Below, piece after piece: positions 10,243-18,215 of a stretch of 64,000 nt of DNA (the first letter of the stretch is position 1; each line of letters opens with the position of its first letter). The notes beneath the pieces are model-generated. The model had not been told where the DNA came from. It saw nothing but the letters and a program-made list of their open reading frames with translations, and searched no databases. Where the stretch lies: positions 1,922,001-1,986,000 of the forward strand of contig OZ244870.1 of NCBI GenBank assembly GCA_965221205.1, written 5' to 3'. A program made the position numbers and the translations under genes. Source of the stretch: CBDFMG01 sp965221205 [NCBI: bacterium] (GTDB lineage: Bacteria > SM23-31).

Positions 10243-10980
10243 ATGATTAAACATGTTGATGTTCTTGCTATTGGCGCACATCCCGATGATGTAGAAATGG
10301 GATGCGGCGGTACAATGATCAAATTTATTAAGTTAGGATATACCACAGGAATCATTGATCTTACTGCCGGGGAACTAGGGACGAGAGGTACGCCGGAAAT
10401 AAGAGCTCAGGAGGCTGAGCGGGGCGCTGAAATTCTTAGTACCTCCTTTCGTACAATTCTCGATAATGGTGATAGTAGACTTTCTAACGACGATGTTACA
10501 CGTAAAATAATTGTAAAAGCAATCCGTGAATCAAAACCTCGATTAGTTGTGACGCTGCACTGGTTTGACGACCATCCCGACCATGTTGCCTGCGCTCATC
10601 TGGTCAAAGATGCTGTATTTCTGTCAGGAGTTAGAAATTATGAGGTGGAAACCAAAAGCCACCGGGTGCGCGGGCTTATATATGCAATGGGCAGAGGGGA
10701 GTTTGACCCCACCTTCATTGTTGATATATCCGATGAATTCAAACAGAAGATGGATTCGATAACTGCGTTTGCGTCACAGTTTTATAAAGCCGACTCAAAG
10801 GAACCGGAAACAGCGTTGAGTGATCCGGAATTTTTGAATTTATTTGAAGCACGCGGTAGATTTTACGGGAAAATGATAGGTTGCCGCTATGGAGAACCGT
10901 TTTACTCCAAATATCCTCCTCAGATTCTCGACCCTGTAGCTATTTTGGGAAGCAAGTGGGAAGTCCCTCCAAGAATATGA
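10243..10980 (+). CDS. bshB1: Bacillithiol biosynthesis deacetylase BshB1
   Basis: Zinc-dependent LmbE-family deacetylase that converts GlcNAc-malate to GlcN-malate, the step before BshC. The 245 residues start MIKHVDVLAIGAHPDDVEMG, with the AHPDD zinc-binding motif at 13-17. The BshB1 signature TAGELGTRGTPEIRAQEA follows, then HWFDDHPDH with further metal ligands. Length and motifs fit BshB1 better than general PIG-L/LmbE proteins. It follows bshC by 5 bases. Together with bshC this shows a bacillithiol-type low-molecular-weight thiol in a Gram-negative organism. Confidence 0.95.
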   Translation: MIKHVDVLAIGAHPDDVEMGCGGTMIKFIKLGYTTGIIDLTAGELGTRGTPEIRAQEAERGAEILSTSFRTILDNGDSRLSNDDVTRKIIVKAIRESKPRLVVTLHWFDDHPDHVACAHLVKDAVFLSGVRNYEVETKSHRVRGLIYAMGRGEFDPTFIVDISDEFKQKMDSITAFASQFYKADSKEPETALSDPEFLNLFEARGRFYGKMIGCRYGEPFYSKYPPQILDPVAILGSKWEVPPRI

Positions 10981-11142
10981 TAATTATCGCATCTTGATTT
11001 CGCTTCATTTATGCTTGTTATTTGATAATGTTGAGCATAACTAACGCTCCCAACGATAATCTAAAAACAATTTGGATTTACCATTCAAATTATGTAAATT
11101 GTGATACTTTACTGCATGATTGTTTCTGATTGAATCTATACT

Positions 11143-12468
11143 ATGTTTGGTGAATTAACACAAAAGCTAGATACTGTCCTTAAGAAACTCCGTGGGCAAG
11201 GGCGGATAACCGAAAAGAATATTGAGGAATCGCTCCGGTCAATCAGGTGCGTATTACTCGAAGCAGACGTTAACTATAAAGTTGCAAAAAGCTTTATAGC
11301 CCGGGTGTCTGAGAAAGCAGTCGGTCAAGAAGTCCTGAAAAGCATAACGCCTGCTCAGCAGATAGTGAAAATCATTCATAATGAACTTGCAAATCTGCTT
11401 GGCGAGCCATTCAGGGATATTCAGCTTCAACCAAAACCACCGACAGTCATTATGGTAGCCGGGCTTCAGGGCTCGGGTAAAACGACATTTTGTGGAAAAC
11501 TTGCCCAGTACCTTCTGAAAAAAGGTGAAAAACCGGTAATGGCTTCGGCCGATATTTACAGGCCTGCTGCGCGGAAGCAGCTTGAAGTTCTTGGAAAATC
11601 GTTAAATGTTGAAGTTGTTGCACAGGGAGAAAAAAAGCCGGTTGCCATAGCTGAAACAGCTGTCAAAGAGTGTTTGGACAATAATGGTGATGTTATTATT
11701 CTCGATACTGCTGGACGTCTCCAGATTGATGAAGAAATGATGAGGGAACTGGAAGAGTTAAAAAGCAGAGTGCAGCCACATGAGATCTTTTATGTGGCTG
11801 ATGGCATTACCGGTCAGGACGCAGTCAATACTGCTTCTTCATTTTTGGAACGAATCGATTATTCGGGTGTTGTTCTAACAAAGCTCGATGGCGATGCGCG
11901 CGGCGGTGCCGCATTGTCAATTCGATCTATTACCGGGAAGCAAATTCGGTTTATATCTATTGGTGAGAAGCCGGAGGATCTTGAGCCCTTCCATCCCGAC
12001 AGGATGGCATCCCGAATTCTCGGAATGGGTGATGTGATTTCGCTGGTTGAAAAGGCTCAGGATGCACTTGACAAAGATGAGAGTGAAAAGTTCCAGGAAA
12101 AACTCAGCCGTGCAGAATTTACGTTTGAAGATTTTAAAGTGCAATTGCAGCAGTTTCAGAATATGGGTTCGTATGAGAATCTAATCAATATGATACCCGG
12201 TGCAAACAAGATGAGTCTCAAGGGGATGTCAGTTGATCCGCAAGCATTTAAAAGGACCGAAGCTATTATTAATTCAATGACGCTTCAGGAGCGGAGAGTT
12301 CCGAAATTAATCAACGGAAGTAGAAGGCTGCGAATTGCTAAGGGGAGCGGGACATCGGTTCAGGATGTCAACAAGCTTATAAATCAATTTTTTCAAATGC
12401 AGAAGATGATAAAAAAGTTTTCGCAATCAGTGATTAGTGGTAAAAGTAAGCGAAATAGAATCACTTAG
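11143..12468 (+). CDS. ffh: Signal recognition particle protein Ffh
   Basis: GTPase of the signal recognition particle; binds 4.5S RNA and signal peptides of nascent membrane proteins. The 441 residues comprise the N domain (about 1-90), the G domain with P-loop GLQGSGKTT (about 107-115), DTAGRLQIDEEMM, TKLDGDARGG, and the methionine-rich M domain (about 300-430, MIPGANKM, then FFQMQKMIKKF). The ATG at 11143 gives the standard MFGELTQKLD start. It heads the ffh-rpsP-KH-rimM-trmD-rplS run, the conserved bacterial order. The C-terminal tail after the M domain is short but normal. Confidence 0.97.
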   Translation: MFGELTQKLDTVLKKLRGQGRITEKNIEESLRSIRCVLLEADVNYKVAKSFIARVSEKAVGQEVLKSITPAQQIVKIIHNELANLLGEPFRDIQLQPKPPTVIMVAGLQGSGKTTFCGKLAQYLLKKGEKPVMASADIYRPAARKQLEVLGKSLNVEVVAQGEKKPVAIAETAVKECLDNNGDVIILDTAGRLQIDEEMMRELEELKSRVQPHEIFYVADGITGQDAVNTASSFLERIDYSGVVLTKLDGDARGGAALSIRSITGKQIRFISIGEKPEDLEPFHPDRMASRILGMGDVISLVEKAQDALDKDESEKFQEKLSRAEFTFEDFKVQLQQFQNMGSYENLINMIPGANKMSLKGMSVDPQAFKRTEAIINSMTLQERRVPKLINGSRRLRIAKGSGTSVQDVNKLINQFFQMQKMIKKFSQSVISGKSKRNRIT

Positions 12469-12582
12469 CAAATGATTGGATTAAACTGAGAAAAGTTATT
12501 TTATTATTGACATTATACATTATTTATTATTATTATAACATGGTTTATTATCTACAGACATAACTAAAGGAACAAGTGAAAA

Positions 12583-12933
12583 GTGGCTACGAAGATACGA
12601 CTTTCGCGATTTGGACGTAAAAAACATCCATTCTATCGAATAATGGTTTCTGACAGCAGGTCACCTAGAGATGGGCGTCATATAGAACAAATTGGATATT
12701 TTGATCCTTTGACAAATCCAAAAAAGGTTAAAATTGACAGAGATAAGGTAATTCAATGGTTGGACTTAGGGGCGACACCAAGTACTGCGGTCAGGAATTT
12801 GTTTTCATCTTCCGGAATTCTACTCGAGCGTGAGCTGAAGCAGCAGGGTAAACCCGAAGACTTTATTCAGGAAGAGATCCAAAAGTTTGGACTTCTTCAA
12901 GAGTTGAAGCTTAAAAATAAAATCGAAAAGTGA
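12583..12933 (+). CDS. rpsP: 30S ribosomal protein S16 (C-terminal extension lost)
   Basis: Small-subunit protein bS16, needed for 16S folding and assembly. It starts with GTG at 12583 (MATKIRLSRFGRKKHPFYRI) after a purine-rich AAAGGAAC. The conserved core (residues 1-80) is intact, including VSDSRSPRDGRHIEQIGYFDPL. A lysine/glutamate-rich helix follows and translation stops at TGA 12931-12933 after 116 residues. The sequence downstream clearly continues an Ala/Glu-rich tail as seen in Bacteroidota-type S16, but it is cut by this stop and a frameshift (see next entry). The core alone should function. Confidence 0.93.
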   Translation: MATKIRLSRFGRKKHPFYRIMVSDSRSPRDGRHIEQIGYFDPLTNPKKVKIDRDKVIQWLDLGATPSTAVRNLFSSSGILLERELKQQGKPEDFIQEEIQKFGLLQELKLKNKIEK

Positions 12934-13141
12934 AAAGAAAAACAAAAAGCTAAAGCCGCACAGGCAGAAGCAGTTTTAAGTGAAGGTAAGTGAAGGTGCA
13001 GGTTCCGAAGCAGTTGCTGAAGCTCCCGCAGAAACAGCAGTGGTGCAGGACGTGGAAATGCCACAGGAAGCAGCTGATGACGTTGCACCAACTGAAGAGC
13101 CGGCTGCAAGTGAAGATGTGACTGAAGAAAAATCAGAATAA
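12934..13141 (+). pseudogene. Remnant of the S16 acidic C-terminal extension
   Basis: Beyond the rpsP TGA the same frame reads KEKQKAKAAQAEAVLSEGK and then hits a second stop. After a 10-base tandem duplication (12978-12997), the shifted frame reads GAGSEAVAEAPAETA, later EPAASEDVTEEKSE, and ends at TAA 13139-13141. Joining the two frames by removing one duplicate copy gives a continuous Ala/Glu-rich low-complexity tail of about 65 residues, the kind found on S16 in Bacteroidota relatives. It is therefore dead coding sequence, not intergenic DNA. A programmed event is unlikely because both a stop and a shift would be required. Confidence 0.8.
12978..12997. repeat. Perfect 10-bp tandem duplication in the rpsP tail
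   Basis: Two adjacent copies of AAGTGAAGGT (12978-12987 and 12988-12997). One copy fits the ancestral frame (LSEGAGSE). The second adds 10 bases and shifts the frame by +1. This looks like a replication-slippage insertion. Confidence 0.85.
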
Positions 13142-13301
13142 TATAATAGATGCGATTTATCAGTACGTATTGCTTTCATATATTTTGGCAGTAAAATTGT
13201 CCGTAAACAGGTAGGGTTTACGAGAATCTTTTAGAATTAGATGAGAAGTTGTATTGCTTTGAACGTTAGTCTGAGTCCTGAGAACCTAAAGGAGAAGGAT
13301 A

Positions 13302-13532
13302 ATGAAAGAATTCGTTGAATTTATCGCCAAATATTTAGTTGACAAACCCGATGATGTCGTGGTAACGGAAGTTGAAGGCGAACGGACTACTGTATATGAA
13401 CTGCGAGTAGGTGAAGGCGACCTCGGGAAGGTAATTGGTAAACGTGGGCAGACAGCCAAATCGATTCGTACCCTTCTGGGAGCAGCTTCTGGGAAGACGG
13501 GAAAGCGTGCTGTATTAGAAATACTGGAGTAA
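13302..13532 (+). CDS. khpA: KH-domain RNA-binding protein (KhpA/YlqC type)
   Basis: Single type II KH domain protein of 76 residues, a small RNA-binding chaperone encoded between rpsP and rimM in many bacteria. The signature [20 protein letters not shown] contains the GxxG loop (GKRG), followed by [18 protein letters not shown] strong AAGGAGAAGG ribosome-binding site lies just upstream of ATG 13302. Length is full for the family. The symbol is assigned from synteny and family. Confidence 0.9.
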   Translation: MKEFVEFIAKYLVDKPDDVVVTEVEGERTTVYELRVGEGDLGKVIGKRGQTAKSIRTLLGAASGKTGKRAVLEILE

Positions 13533-13600
13533 TCCTCTCGGAGTGATTCGGATTGATTGAGTTGTAGCAGATATTCCGGCGCAGAATTCTGGATTGAATT

Positions 13601-14116
13601 GTGAATATTGTATATATCGGTAAAATTCTTCGGCCATTTGGGTTGAATGGGGGTATTGTGGTTCAGGCGTTCGCTGAAGATGCGAGAAATTTGAAACCGG
13701 ATATTTCTGTTGTGTTGGAGACCGGTAATAGCAAAGAGTACAGGTGGCTTACCATAGAGTCTGTTCAGCAGTATAAGAAAACATATAGGGTGACCTTTAG
13801 AGAGGTAGTAAACCGCAAACAAGCTGAGCAGATATTAGCAAAACACTTTGGTATAGAAAAAAAATCGCTCGAAACACTTCCTGAAAATGAGTATTATAAC
13901 TTCGAATTGATCGGTTGCATTGTGAGGTCCGGTTCCGGAGAGGAACTAGGTCAGGTTGATGATGTTATGAGCAATCCCGGAAACGATCTGTTAAAGGTCG
14001 TTCGTCACAATAAGTCCTACTATGTTCCGATGGTAAAGCAAATTGTGCTGTCTGTTGACTGTGAAAAACGTGAAATTGTGATTGATCCGATCGAAGGACT
14101 TTTCGATTTGGATTGA
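13601..14116 (+). CDS. rimM: 16S rRNA processing protein RimM
   Basis: Assembly factor that binds S19 and matures the 30S head. The 171 residues start with GTG at 13601 (MNIVYIGKILRPFGLNGGI, the conserved barrel strand) and carry the PRC-barrel half from about residue 97 (YYNFELIGCIVRSGSGEELG, then DLLKV and the IVLSVDCEKREIVIDP tail). The position between the KH gene and trmD is the classic operon order. No lesions seen. Confidence 0.93.
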   Translation: MNIVYIGKILRPFGLNGGIVVQAFAEDARNLKPDISVVLETGNSKEYRWLTIESVQQYKKTYRVTFREVVNRKQAEQILAKHFGIEKKSLETLPENEYYNFELIGCIVRSGSGEELGQVDDVMSNPGNDLLKVVRHNKSYYVPMVKQIVLSVDCEKREIVIDPIEGLFDLD

Positions 14117-14165
14117 AAAGATGATTCACGTGTTGAGTCAGGTTGAGTGAATTCGGGAATTAGTT

Positions 14166-14882
14166 ATGAAATATATTGTTTTAACAGCGTTTCCCGACAT
14201 ATTTGAAAGCCCACTAAACGAAGCGATACTGAAGAGGGCCCAAGAAAAGGAGCTTGTTGAAATTGAAATGGTTCCGTTGCGTAATTTTGCCGACGGAAAG
14301 CATCTGCACCTTGATGATTATCCTTATGGCGGTGGTGCGGGAATGGTTCTGATGGCGGAGCCGATTTGTAAGGCTTTTGAGTCGCTTGATATCGATAGAG
14401 AGAGTAAACGTGTCAGAACGTTGTTTATGTCCCCGCAGGGAAAAAGGCTTGATCAGGCAAAATTAAAAAAGTTGTCTCAGTATGAAACATTAGTTATATT
14501 ATGCGGCAGATATAAAGGCGTTGACCAACGTGTCATCGATATGTGGATCGATGAAGAAATTTCTGTTGGCGACTATGTCTTGTCCGGTGGTGAAATCCCG
14601 GCGCTTGTCATTATCGATGGTGTATCACGGTTAATTGATGGTGTTTTAGGCAATGCGGAATCTGCTGCGACTGACACGTTTCATGCGCAGCTTCTTGACT
14701 GTCCCGTTTTTACGCGTCCTGCGACATGGAGGGGTATTTCGGTTCCTGATGTGTTAGTGGGCGGAAATCATAAGGATATAGCAAAATGGCGCAATGAGAT
14801 GTCGATGAAAACAACAGCGCATGTTAGAAATGATTTGTATGTGAAATTTCTTGAAAGTACAGAGGGAAAGAGTAATGAGTGA
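14166..14882 (+). CDS. trmD: tRNA (guanine37-N1)-methyltransferase TrmD
   Basis: SPOUT-fold SAM enzyme forming m1G37 in tRNA to prevent +1 frameshifting. The 238 residues include [13 protein letters not shown] (start), the motif [13 protein letters not shown] (about 49-61), [14 protein letters not shown], and the trefoil-knot segment [12 protein letters not shown], where the catalytic Asp lies nearby. The last codons overlap the rplS start (14875), coupling translation. Full length. Confidence 0.96.
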   Translation: MKYIVLTAFPDIFESPLNEAILKRAQEKELVEIEMVPLRNFADGKHLHLDDYPYGGGAGMVLMAEPICKAFESLDIDRESKRVRTLFMSPQGKRLDQAKLKKLSQYETLVILCGRYKGVDQRVIDMWIDEEISVGDYVLSGGEIPALVIIDGVSRLIDGVLGNAESAATDTFHAQLLDCPVFTRPATWRGISVPDVLVGGNHKDIAKWRNEMSMKTTAHVRNDLYVKFLESTEGKSNE

Positions 14883-15216
14883 AGCAACAATTACAGAAAA
14901 AAAAGTTGAAAAACAGGATATCCCTCAGTTTAATGTCGGAGACACAATCGAAGTCCATGTCCGGGTTATAGAAGGGGACAAAGAAAGAGTTCAGGTCTTT
15001 AAAGGTGTTGTAATAAAAATGCGTGGTTCAGGTGATTCACGGACTTTTGCTGTTCGAAAAATCTCAGAAGGTATCGGTGTTGAAAGAATTTTTCCACTTG
15101 TATCACCGATGATTGCAAAAATTAATGTTATCAGCAGGGGGCATGTCCGCCGAGCAAAACTATATTATCTAAGAAATCTCACGGGTAAGGCTGCTCGTAT
15201 CAAAGAAAAACGTTAA
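14875..15216 (+). CDS. rplS: 50S ribosomal protein L19
   Basis: Large-subunit protein bL19 at the 30S-50S interface. ATG 14875 lies inside the trmD stop region (4-base scale overlap) behind AGAGGGAAAG, and gives the 113-residue product [11 protein letters not shown]; an upstream in-frame ATG at 14851 would lie deeper inside trmD and is less likely. The core has [42 protein letters not shown] and [20 protein letters not shown]. The acidic/lysine N-terminal tail is slightly longer than in E. coli. Confidence 0.95.
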   Translation: MSEATITEKKVEKQDIPQFNVGDTIEVHVRVIEGDKERVQVFKGVVIKMRGSGDSRTFAVRKISEGIGVERIFPLVSPMIAKINVISRGHVRRAKLYYLRNLTGKAARIKEKR

Positions 15217-15308
15217 CGATTTTCTGGCTCTACATTTGTTGGAGTGCAGTGCATTTAGTGCCGATATTTAATATATTACCTTACTATCTGAATAGTCCAG
15301 AGAAGCTT

Positions 15309-17450
15309 ATGAATATTCGTGTTCTAATCGGTTTGTTTATTATTCTTACCGTATCTACGTCTTGCACGAAACATATTGCCGAAACATCACCGAATCCATC
15401 CACACAAACAACTCAAAAAGCTTCTCCGAAGCGTATCCTTCCAGCAAAAGCTTTTCCCGAAAGTCTTGCGGTCAATTTGCAGCCGGAGATTGTACGAATG
15501 CTCCAGGCAATGGATGCAAGCGCTTGGGGTTTTTATGTGCAGAGAAATCTTCTTGAGTCGCGGAAGTTGTTTGAAGAGGCACTGGACATAATCGCTGATT
15601 ATGAAGAAGATGAAAACTATATACGATATCCTGAGTATATAAATTCGAAAAATTCTATTCTCAGGAATTTTCGCAAAGTTCTCCGAAGAGAAGGATTCGA
15701 TATTAATGAAACCGACAGTGATATTCTTCAGCAGGAAATCGAGATATTGCGGGTTATGCAGAATGCCGAGCGAGAAAGCGACATAACACCGAATGTTTCT
15801 CTTTCAGTGGGTAAAAGTGTAAAACCGATTCCCGTAGAGATGAATAATAGTGTTCAAAAATGGATTTCCCGTTTTGCCTATGGTAACCAACGAAAACATT
15901 TCAAAGTCTATATTGAGCGTTCCGGTAAATATCTTCCTATGATTTTTGAAGTACTTGACCAGGAAGGGATGCCTCGAGAACTGGCTTATCTTGCAATGAT
16001 TGAAAGCGGCTTTAATCCCGTTGTTAGGTCGTATGCACGAGCTGTAGGTCTCTGGCAGTTTATAGCAGCGACAGGAAAACGAAATGGCCTGAAGATCGAT
16101 GGGTATATTGATGAACGGAGAGATCCGTTCAAAGCCACGCGTGCTGCTGTGAAACACTTGAAGGACCTGTATTTCTATTGGGATGAAAACTGGTATCTTG
16201 CCTTATCCGGTTATAATGTGTCTGAAAGACGTATCAGACAAGCGATCAGCAGATATAAAACAAGCGATTTCTGGAAATTGGGTTGGCCGCTTCCGCGCCA
16301 GACAAGGGATTATGTCCCGAAATTTCTTGCTGCAGTGGAAGTTATGAAAAATCCGAGAAAATACGGATTTGCTCCTCCCGTAATGCAGCCGATACAGTTT
16401 GAAAAAGTCGAAATTTTTAAACAAGCAAGTCTTGATGTCATTGCAAAAGCAGCCGTTGTCGATGAAAAAGTAATCCGGGATTTGAATACAGAGTTAAAGA
16501 TTTATATAACACCTGAGATAACCTCGAAAAATAAATCGTATACAATTCGCCTTCCGAAGGGAGCAAATAGACACTTTGCTGAGAATTTTGAGACAATCCC
16601 CAATAACGAGTTGATAACAAAATTGACTTATACCGTCCGGAGAGGTGACACAATTTCGGAAATCTCGGATCTTTTTAAAGTCGGCCAGCGCAAAATCATG
16701 CTTGTTAATAATATCAGTAATGCGCGGAGACTACAAATAGGCCAAAGATTGACAATACCACGGCCATCTTCTGGATTTACTCCCGGATATATTGAGCGGA
16801 GTATAACTGCCAGTACTGCGCCCGCTGTTCCGTCGAATTCCAATCGGCGCCAAAGGATAGACTATATCGTGAGGAAAAACGATACATTATGGGATATTGC
16901 TCAGGCACACAGAGTGAGCGTGCGGAATTTACAAGCTTGGAATGGATTGAGTAGGAATAGATACATATATCCGAATCAGAAACTTGCTGTCTGGCTGCCG
17001 CAATCGGCCAGTGTAGCTGTTCAAACACAAACAATTTCCAATAATTCTTCAAACTCGGGCAACAGGCAGATAGTGCATACTGTTCGAAGAGGAGATTCGA
17101 TTTCTCGAATTGGTAATAAATATGGTATTACGGTTAAAAATTTACTTTCTTGGAATAATTTGACGAATAGAAGTGTCATTCATCCCGGAAATTCAATATA
17201 TTTACTTCCTGATAATGAGACAAGAGCAGCATTAACAACTAAAATCAGAAGCGAAATAAAGGAAGAACGTGATATTGTTTATACTGTTGAAAGGGGCGAT
17301 ACACTTTGGGAAATAGCACAATTTCATGGTACATTTGTGAGCGTTATTAAAAGTGTGAATAAACTTAGATCGTCTAATTTGATCCGTCCCGGAGACAAAT
17401 TGGTTATTCCTTTTTCACAATCCAATTCAAGGGTACCTACCTATCGGTGA
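15309..17450 (+). CDS. mltD: Membrane-bound lytic transglycosylase D-like lipoprotein with four LysM repeats
   Basis: Cleaves peptidoglycan glycan strands to 1,6-anhydro-muropeptides. The start ATG 15309 (behind AGAGAAG) is preferred over GTG 15249 because it gives a lipoprotein signal MNIRVLIGLFIILTVSTSC, with the lipidated Cys at 19. A transglycosylase SLT domain lies at about 215-330 (MIESGFNPVVRSYARAVGLW with the catalytic Glu, then YNVSERRIRQAI). Four LysM peptidoglycan-binding repeats follow at about 440-485, 515-560, 588-632 and 655-700, each with a (R/K)xxD(T/S) turn. The 713-residue length is long for MltD because of the extra LysM units. It is probably anchored in the outer membrane. 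Confidence 0.9.
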   Translation: MNIRVLIGLFIILTVSTSCTKHIAETSPNPSTQTTQKASPKRILPAKAFPESLAVNLQPEIVRMLQAMDASAWGFYVQRNLLESRKLFEEALDIIADYEEDENYIRYPEYINSKNSILRNFRKVLRREGFDINETDSDILQQEIEILRVMQNAERESDITPNVSLSVGKSVKPIPVEMNNSVQKWISRFAYGNQRKHFKVYIERSGKYLPMIFEVLDQEGMPRELAYLAMIESGFNPVVRSYARAVGLWQFIAATGKRNGLKIDGYIDERRDPFKATRAAVKHLKDLYFYWDENWYLALSGYNVSERRIRQAISRYKTSDFWKLGWPLPRQTRDYVPKFLAAVEVMKNPRKYGFAPPVMQPIQFEKVEIFKQASLDVIAKAAVVDEKVIRDLNTELKIYITPEITSKNKSYTIRLPKGANRHFAENFETIPNNELITKLTYTVRRGDTISEISDLFKVGQRKIMLVNNISNARRLQIGQRLTIPRPSSGFTPGYIERSITASTAPAVPSNSNRRQRIDYIVRKNDTLWDIAQAHRVSVRNLQAWNGLSRNRYIYPNQKLAVWLPQSASVAVQTQTISNNSSNSGNRQIVHTVRRGDSISRIGNKYGITVKNLLSWNNLTNRSVIHPGNSIYLLPDNETRAALTTKIRSEIKEERDIVYTVERGDTLWEIAQFHGTFVSVIKSVNKLRSSNLIRPGDKLVIPFSQSNSRVPTYR

Positions 17451-17687
17451 AATTAACCTTTTTTTATTTGACTTTTTGATAAAATATCTTTACGCTTGAT
17501 AGTTGTAAGTTTAGTTTTGATATAGCCTTTCGGCGATTTCTTAAATCTCTTGCAATGTATTTGTGCACACCGTCAATCTTAGATATTTCTCTCTTGTTAT
17601 AATCAGAAATAAAATCAGACGCACTGCAATAATATATTGTATATACGTCAGCAAAACAGACTAAGAAAAAAGAGTAGAGGAGGATCT

Positions 17688-17981
17688 GTGACGAAAGCCG
17701 ATGTTGTCAATCGTATTGCATATGCAACCGGATTGACAAAAGTTGAGACAGAAGCGGTTGTAAATGGTTTTATATTAACAATACGTGAAGCATTAAAAGA
17801 CGGTGAAGGTATTGAAATTAGAGGATTCGGTACGTTTAAAGTGCGGGAAAAGAAACAGCGTGCCGCTCGAAATCCCCGAACTGGTGAAAAAGTAAATGTT
17901 CCGAATAGATTTGTACCAGTCTTTAAGCCGTCCAAAGAGTTGAAAATAATAGTAGATGATGAGCATAAAAGCAATAATTAA
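17688..17981 (+). CDS. HU/IHF-family nucleoid DNA-binding protein
   Basis: Histone-like DNA-bending protein of about 97 residues. The GTG at 17688 is chosen because AGGAGG lies at 17678-17683 and the protein then begins MTKADVVNRIAYATGLTK, the normal HU start; an upstream in-frame ATA-rich extension is not conserved. The arm motif GFGTFKVREKKQRAARNPRTGE, then VNVPNRFVPVFKPSKELK, is complete. A 237-base AT-rich stretch precedes it. IHF versus HU cannot be settled from sequence alone. Confidence 0.93.
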   Translation: MTKADVVNRIAYATGLTKVETEAVVNGFILTIREALKDGEGIEIRGFGTFKVREKKQRAARNPRTGEKVNVPNRFVPVFKPSKELKIIVDDEHKSNN

Positions 17982-18014
17982 CTTTATGGAATCTTTGTAA
18001 AGGAGGTAATGCGT

Positions 18015-18110
18015 TTGCCGAGTGGAAAGAAGCGAAAACGACATAAGATAGCGACCCATAAACGGAAAAAGCGCCTGCGTAAAGATCGGCATAAAAAAAA
18101 GGGTAAATAA
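18015..18110 (+). CDS. Very small basic ribosome-type protein (COX24/AURKAIP1, DUF1713 family)
   Basis: 31-residue, extremely Lys/Arg-rich protein MPSGKKRKRHKIATHKRKK... The motif is the one found in short proteins of Bacteroidota and relatives annotated as COX24/AURKAIP1-domain proteins, whose mitochondrial homologue is the ribosomal protein mS38. The start is taken as TTG 18015 because AGGAGG at 18001-18006 is 8 bases upstream; the in-frame ATG at 18009 sits only 2 bases after that site. It follows the HU gene by 33 bases. The role as a ribosome-associated protein is inferred from the family. Confidence 0.82.
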   Translation: MPSGKKRKRHKIATHKRKKRLRKDRHKKKGK

Positions 18111-18215
18111 GCATTAAGTTCATGGTGACTGCTTTTATCCAAGGACTTTTTTTTAATAAACGTGAAACACTTATTAGAACACTTTACCTTAATATAGCCT
18201 CACATTCTAAATCTT

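Noticed and set aside
12583-13141. Recoding (UGA readthrough plus programmed frameshift) to make a full S16 tail
   Set aside because: It would need both a stop readthrough and a +1/-2 shift at a tandem duplication, with no slippery site or pseudoknot seen. Decay is simpler.
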